Shown here: positions 59,834 through 64,000 of the stretch, one piece after another
How the letters are laid out: every line of letters starts with the position of its first letter
Position numbering within the stretch: the first letter of the stretch is position 1
From: Flavobacteriales bacterium
Lineage (GTDB): Bacteria > Bacteroidota > Bacteroidia > Flavobacteriales_F > PHOS-HE28
Reading direction: 5' to 3'
Length of the DNA stretch: 64,000 bases
Assembly (NCBI GenBank): GCA_016719225.1
Contig: JADKAN010000005.1
Coordinates: forward strand, 345,128 to 409,127
The notes under the pieces: generated by a model
What the model saw: only the letters and a program-made list of their open reading frames with translations
The model's database searches: none
Told to the model about the DNA's origin: nothing
Made by a program: the position numbers and the translations under genes

Positions 59834-62032
59834 TTACAGCTTCTCCAGTAAAAAGTCCGTCATCCTGGTAAAGAGCTGCATGCGCGTCGGCCCGCCGGAG
59901 ATCCCGTGGTTCTTGTCCGGGTACACCATCATGTCGAACTGCTTGTTCGCCTTCACCAGCGCGGTGATCATCTCAGCACTGTTCTGGAAGTGGACATTGT
60001 CGTCGGCCAGGCCGTGTATCAGCAGGAAATTGCCTTTCAGCTCGGCCACGTGGTTGATGGGGCTGTTGTCATCGTAACCGCTGGCGTTGTCCTGGGGCAG
60101 GCCCATGTAGCGCTCGGTGTAGATGCTGTCGTAAAAGCGCCAGTTGGTCACCGGGGCCACAGCGATCGCGGCTTTGAAGGTGTCCGCGCCTTTCGTGATG
60201 CACAGTGCGCTCATATAGCCGCCATAGCTCCAGCCTTGTATGCCGATGCGCGCCGCATCCACGTAAGGCAATGCGCCCAGCCACTTGGCCGCGCCCACTT
60301 GGTCCTCGGTCTCGTATTTGCCCAGCTCCCCGTAGGTCATGTGCCGGAAATCGCGGCCACGATGCCCGGTGCCGCGCGGATCCACGCACACCACGATGTA
60401 GCCTTTTTGCGCCATCAGCTGGTGCCACATCAGGTCGCGGCCGCCCCACTGGTCCAGCACCTTGTTGCTGTTGGGGCCGCTGTACTGCGTCATCAGCACC
60501 GGATATTTCTTCGTCGCTTCGAAGCCCGGGGGCTTGATCATCCACGCGTTCAGCACAACGCCTTCGCCAGCGGCGATGGTGATGAATTCCTTCGGCTGCA
60601 GCGCGTACTCCTTCAGCGTTCCGTTGAGCCGTGCGTTGTTCTTCAGCGTCTTCACCAGGGTGCCGTTGCCATCGTGCAGGGCGATGGTGCCCGGGTCGTT
60701 GGCGGTGCTCCGCGTGTTGATGAAGTACTGGAACCCACGACTGAAGGCAGCCTCGTTGAAACCGCCCGCCGGGCTCAGCTGCTTCAGTCCTTCGCCGTCC
60801 AGGCCGATGCACCACACGTCCTGCTGCGTCGGGTCCAGCTTGCTCGCGGTGTAGAGCACGCGCTTGTTCTTTTCATCCACGCCCTTCACCGCCACCACGT
60901 CGTAGTTGCCCGGGGTCAGGATCCGCTGTGTCTTTCCGTCCGCGCTGTTCCACACGATGTGGTTCCAGCCGTCCTGCTCGTTGGTGAGCAGGAAGCTGCC
61001 GTCCCGTAGGAAGTACAGGTCGTTTGTCACTTCGATGTACGTGGGGCTTGTTTCCGTGTAGATCGTCCGGGGCGCCTTGGCGGTGCCCGGATCGGAGACG
61101 TCCGAGGTGCAGATCAGCTTTTCATGCTGCAAGCGGTCCAGCCGCATGTACCACACGGTGCTGTTGCCCGTGAAGCCGAACCGCGGCAGGTAGAGGTCGG
61201 TCTCCGACGTGCCCAGCGGCACGGTGCTGGTGCGCTGCGAGGCCAGGTCGTACACATGCAGGCTCACCGTGCTGTTCGTCCGGCCGGGTTTCGGGTATTT
61301 GTAGCTGTACAGCCCGGGGTAGAGCTGCTGCTCATAAAAGGGGATCTCCGCCTGTTCCACCGCGCTCTCGTCGCTGCGCAGGTAAAGAAGCTTCTTCCCA
61401 TCCGGGCTCCACGCATAGGCCTGCGTGAATTCGAATTCCTCTTCATACACCCAGTCCGGTGCGCCGTTGATCACTTCGTTCCAAGCACCATCCGTGGTGA
61501 TAGCGGTCTCCTTCATGGTGGCGAGGTCCACCGTGAACAAGTTATTGTCCCGCATGAATGCAGCGTGCGATCCGTCCGGGCTGAAGCTGGCCAAGCGCTG
61601 CTTGCTCCCGATGGGGTCGGTGAGGGGCTTCACCGTCTTCGCCTTTCGGTCGTACACATAGTGGTAGGCGAAATAGCTGTGGCGGTACAGGTCTTCTTTC
61701 TGCGTGATCACCATCACCGCGCGCTCGTCCCCGCTGAAGGTGTAGCCCGCAAGGTCCAGCGGCACCACATCCCCGGGCAGCACCAGGTCGCTCTGGCGCA
61801 CCACGGTACCGGTCTTCGAACCCGTCCTGTAATCGTACGTCGACACCTCGTTGCCGCCAGCGGTCCGCTCCAACGTGGAGTAGTGCCGGCCGTCGTTCAT
61901 GCTCTCCAGATTCACAAGCTCATCGCTGCTGAAGGTGTTGCTGTACCAGATGGTCCGGTTGGTGAGCGCCGTTTGGGCGAAGGTGGTCGTGGCCGCAAGC
62001 AGGAGCGCAGCAGCGGAAAGGACTTTTTTCAT
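59834..62032 (-). CDS. Prolyl oligopeptidase-family (DPP-IV-like) S9 peptidase
   Basis: 732 residues from ATG 62030-62032 (MKKVLSAAALLLAATTTFAQ signal peptide); the longer frame upstream overlaps the divergent gene. The N-terminal ~470 residues form the beta-propeller (YAWSPDGKKLLYLRSDESAVEQAEIPFY contains the double-Glu dipeptide anchor EE/DES region typical of DPP-IV). The alpha/beta-hydrolase has GWSYGGYMSAL (nucleophile Ser602), the Asp segment HGLADDNVHFQNS and the His segment YPDKNHGISGGPT. It removes X-Pro or X-Ala dipeptides from peptides in the periplasm or on the surface. The neighbouring POT transporters can import the products. Confidence 0.93.
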   Translation of the reverse strand: MKKVLSAAALLLAATTTFAQTALTNRTIWYSNTFSSDELVNLESMNDGRHYSTLERTAGGNEVSTYDYRTGSKTGTVVRQSDLVLPGDVVPLDLAGYTFSGDERAVMVITQKEDLYRHSYFAYHYVYDRKAKTVKPLTDPIGSKQRLASFSPDGSHAAFMRDNNLFTVDLATMKETAITTDGAWNEVINGAPDWVYEEEFEFTQAYAWSPDGKKLLYLRSDESAVEQAEIPFYEQQLYPGLYSYKYPKPGRTNSTVSLHVYDLASQRTSTVPLGTSETDLYLPRFGFTGNSTVWYMRLDRLQHEKLICTSDVSDPGTAKAPRTIYTETSPTYIEVTNDLYFLRDGSFLLTNEQDGWNHIVWNSADGKTQRILTPGNYDVVAVKGVDEKNKRVLYTASKLDPTQQDVWCIGLDGEGLKQLSPAGGFNEAAFSRGFQYFINTRSTANDPGTIALHDGNGTLVKTLKNNARLNGTLKEYALQPKEFITIAAGEGVVLNAWMIKPPGFEATKKYPVLMTQYSGPNSNKVLDQWGGRDLMWHQLMAQKGYIVVCVDPRGTGHRGRDFRHMTYGELGKYETEDQVGAAKWLGALPYVDAARIGIQGWSYGGYMSALCITKGADTFKAAIAVAPVTNWRFYDSIYTERYMGLPQDNASGYDDNSPINHVAELKGNFLLIHGLADDNVHFQNSAEMITALVKANKQFDMMVYPDKNHGISGGPTRMQLFTRMTDFLLEKL

Positions 62033-62106
62033 ACGTTGAAGATGGTCGGCAAGGTAACGATCACGGCCGAGGGAGCTCCTCTTGCGCGGTTGCATACCTT
62101 TCCCCC

Positions 62107-63576
62107 ATGCTTCCCCGCGCAACACCGGCAAGCCTCCCGTGGAGCGGCACAAAAGCAACGTGGGCCGTGTTCCTCGTGTTCGCGGCGGTCTACGCGCTCA
62201 TCTTCGTGCCGAACCACCTGCTGTTCCGCACCTACGCGCTGGACCTCGGCCTGTACACCCACGCCGCCGTTACCTACGCCCACGGCCGCATGGCCGACTG
62301 CATGCTCTTCCTCGGCAACCGCAGGAGCCTGCTGGCCGACCATTTCGACATTCACCTCATCCTGTGGTCGCCGCTCACCTGGCTCTTCGGGCAGTGGACC
62401 TTGCTGCTGGTACAATGGGCGGCGGTGCTGCTCGGCGGGCTGGGCATGTGGCGCTGGCTGCGGGCCTTGGGTGCCACGCCCCTCATCGCCAACCTGGGGC
62501 TGGTGCATTTCCTCGGCTTCTTCGGCATCTTCAGCGCATTCACCGCCGATTTCCACAGCAGCGTGGTGGGCGCCATGGCCTTCCCGTGGTTCGGCCTTGC
62601 GCTGCACCACCGCCGCAAAGGGGCCGCTTGGGGGTGGCTGCTCTTCATGCTCTGCGCCAAGGAGAACATGGGCATCTGGCTCGGCTTCGCGGCGTTCGGC
62701 TTTTGGCTGCACGAAAGCAAGGCCACCGGCATGCGCAACATGCTCCTGCTCCAGGCCGTGGTCGCCTTGGCCTGGAGCGCCGTGGTGGTGGGCCTCGTGA
62801 TGCCCGCCTTGGCCGATAGCGCGCACTACGCCGGCTGGCGCTACCCCGCGCTGGGCAACGGCCCCGCGGATGCATTGCGCATCCTGGCCACGCATCCGCT
62901 CAGCGTTTTCCAAGCCTTGCTGGATGGCGGCGACGTCCAAGTGGGCCGCGCCGTGAAGGTGGAAATGCTCGTGCTGCTCTTCCTCGCCGGCGGCTGGGCC
63001 ATGCTGGTGCGCCCCTGGATCCTGCTGATGGCCGTGCCGCTCCTGCTGCAAAAGCTCCTGCACGAGGGGCCCGTTCAATGGGGCGTGCTGGCCCATTACT
63101 CAGTGGAATTCGCGCCGCTTTGCACGGTGGCCATTTTCTCGTGGAAGCCTGTGTTACGGCCCGGCCGCGCAGGCACTGCCATCGCCGTGGTGGCCACGTT
63201 GCTCTCCCTCGGCGCCACCATCCGCGTGCCCGATGCCAGCATCTACACGGAGAACCGCGCCAAGCAACGGTTCTACCAAGCGGAGCATTACCAACGCGAA
63301 TTCGATGCACCGCAAGTGCGGCAACTACTGGACGACATCCCTGCCAGCGCAGCGGTCTCCGCTTCCACGCCGTTCGTGCCGCACTTGGTGCAGCACCGCG
63401 ACCTGTACCAATACCCCATCCTCGCCAACGCGAACGTCATCGTGCTTGCCACTACGGAATGGCCGTACCCGGAAACGCTGGAAGAGTTCCACTTAGCGCT
63501 GGATACGCTGGGCCGTTCGCGCTTCTGGACCGAGACCGCACGTTGCGATGGGGCCGTGGTGTTCACGCGGAATTGA
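62107..63576 (+). CDS. DUF2079 membrane protein
   Basis: 489 residues. About eight to ten TM helices in the first 380 residues (WAVFLVFAAVYALIFVPNHLL, LLVQWAAVLLGGLGMW, VVALAWSAVVVGLVMPAL). The DUF2079 signature near the start is FRTYALDLGLYTHAAVTYAHG with the Asp in ALDLG, and DHFDIHLILWSPL; this resembles glycosyltransferase-type (GT-C) enzymes. A soluble C-terminal ~110 residues follows (QVRQLLDDIPASAAVSASTPFVPHL). Possibly a lipid-linked sugar transferase; donor and acceptor unknown. It is divergent from the DPP-IV gene. Confidence 0.85.
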   Translation: MLPRATPASLPWSGTKATWAVFLVFAAVYALIFVPNHLLFRTYALDLGLYTHAAVTYAHGRMADCMLFLGNRRSLLADHFDIHLILWSPLTWLFGQWTLLLVQWAAVLLGGLGMWRWLRALGATPLIANLGLVHFLGFFGIFSAFTADFHSSVVGAMAFPWFGLALHHRRKGAAWGWLLFMLCAKENMGIWLGFAAFGFWLHESKATGMRNMLLLQAVVALAWSAVVVGLVMPALADSAHYAGWRYPALGNGPADALRILATHPLSVFQALLDGGDVQVGRAVKVEMLVLLFLAGGWAMLVRPWILLMAVPLLLQKLLHEGPVQWGVLAHYSVEFAPLCTVAIFSWKPVLRPGRAGTAIAVVATLLSLGATIRVPDASIYTENRAKQRFYQAEHYQREFDAPQVRQLLDDIPASAAVSASTPFVPHLVQHRDLYQYPILANANVIVLATTEWPYPETLEEFHLALDTLGRSRFWTETARCDGAVVFTRN

Positions 63577-63824
63577 TATTCCGGGCCGATCCGATAAGTA
63601 ATGGAGATTGACGTTAGCCGTGTGGACACAGCGCTTAAGTAAAGGCATGGAATACAATGGATGTCGCCAAGGATAGCGGAGGTGTAAATACGGGTTAATG
63701 ATAGCCGATGCGTTTCCACATTTATCTGTGAATTTAATTCTCGGACACACCAATTCCACAAAAAATCCCTGCTATTTTCGCTGCGCTCCGTGTTCAATGT
63801 CGTTCAACCAACACCATTATTACA

Positions 63825-64000
63825 ATGACCTTGGGAGCTTTGATCGTACGCATGAGGGGCTATAACAACATGGCCCAAAAGCAATTGGCTGCGGCCATGG
63901 GCGTTAAAGGATCGGTACTGAGCCGATGGGAGCGGGACGAGCGCATACCCCATTTTGATGTTATGGAGCGCATGGCCTTGGTGCTGAAATGCCGCCTGAA
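63825..64000 (+). CDS. XRE-family helix-turn-helix regulator, cut by the right edge
   Basis: Starts at ATG 63825 and runs off the window after 58 full codons. The translation MTLGALIVRMRGYNNMAQKQ opens a helix-turn-helix; LAAAMGVKGSVLSRWERDER is the recognition-helix part of the XRE/Cro fold, with the conserved S-x-x-S-R-W-E block. PHFDVMERMALVLKCRL continues the domain. Further domains cannot be seen. The 248-base spacer upstream (63577-63824) is AT-richer, has stop codons in all plus frames and a near-consensus TATTTTCG box around 63773; no other gene is seen in it. Confidence 0.7.
   Translation, partial: MTLGALIVRMRGYNNMAQKQLAAAMGVKGSVLSRWERDERIPHFDVMERMALVLKCRL

Noticed and set aside
59906..61009. 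367-residue open frame opposite the DPP-IV gene, and 61124-62800 beyond it
   Set aside because: Both are antisense to recognisable proteins and lack start-region signals or motifs.

Overview
The window is a chromosomal stretch of a fairly GC-rich Bacteroidota, most likely of the Flavobacteriales or a neighbouring lineage. The evidence is internal: three secreted proteins end in a type IX secretion (T9SS) sorting domain, a T9SS plug-type protein (DUF5103) is present, several start regions carry a TAnnTTTG/TAnnTTCG -7 box instead of a sigma70 -10 box, and families typical of the phylum occur (DUF5777, DUF1573, YceI/OB-fold unit, HGEPGHxC lipoprotein). It is mostly housekeeping. I see no phage, plasmid, insertion sequence or CRISPR array.

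Layout. 1-8.3 kb: patatin-like outer-membrane phospholipase (cut by the left edge), an unexported metal/cofactor-binding protein, a cystathionine beta-synthase-type enzyme, a T9SS cargo, a LolC/E-type permease and a divergent NamZ-type lipoprotein whose start codon overlaps that of the permease. 8.4-16 kb: dnaK, a lipoprotein, panB with an overlapping pseudouridine synthase, priA. 16-24.4 kb: two coupled exported proteins, a 1026-residue ABC protein with a TerB-like N-terminus, a T9SS-sorted beta-propeller, apaG, pruA, a DivIC/FtsB protein. 24.4-29 kb: a FKBP isomerase, then a tightly coupled Rrf2-regulator/cbb3-type oxidase operon in which CcoO is fused to an extra cytochrome c. 29.2-32.4 kb: a single-chain MutA-MutB methylmalonyl-CoA mutase. 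32.6-40 kb: Smr protein, lipoproteins, YdcF-like protein, a T9SS cargo with a PA domain, an MsbA-like exporter, YajQ, a flavin reductase, and two 53-residue paralogues. 40.3-43.8 kb: five-gene minus-strand run (methyltransferase, ZIP transporter, endonuclease/phosphatase, two membrane proteins). 44-49.5 kb: SiaB-SiaC pair, T9SS plug, tRNA-Ser(CGA) beside a duplicated hairpin segment, then haem lipoprotein / OB-fold / YceI / broken DUF5777 unit. 49.6-54.7 kb: citrate synthase, DUF1573 protein, MATE pump, deiodinase-like and thioredoxin-like proteins. 54.7-62 kb: three POT peptide transporters and a DPP-IV-type peptidase, all on the minus strand. 62.1-64 kb: DUF2079 membrane protein and an XRE regulator cut by the right edge.

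The most unusual signal is a set of short 'word' repeats (reiterated CAAGCCA, GACAACG, GTCTTATGTCC-type and CCACAGAGGCACGGAG-type words, often arranged as inverted arms). They fill the spacers of the peptide-transporter cluster, and two of the same families also lie in frame inside the mutase gene: one forms the linker joining the MutA-like and MutB-like halves, the other lies between the MutB barrel and the B12-binding domain. Other points of interest are the 53-residue paralogous pair, the cbb3 variant operon with a palindrome over its promoter, the orphan SiaB-SiaC pair, and a DUF5777 gene broken by two compensating single-base shifts.
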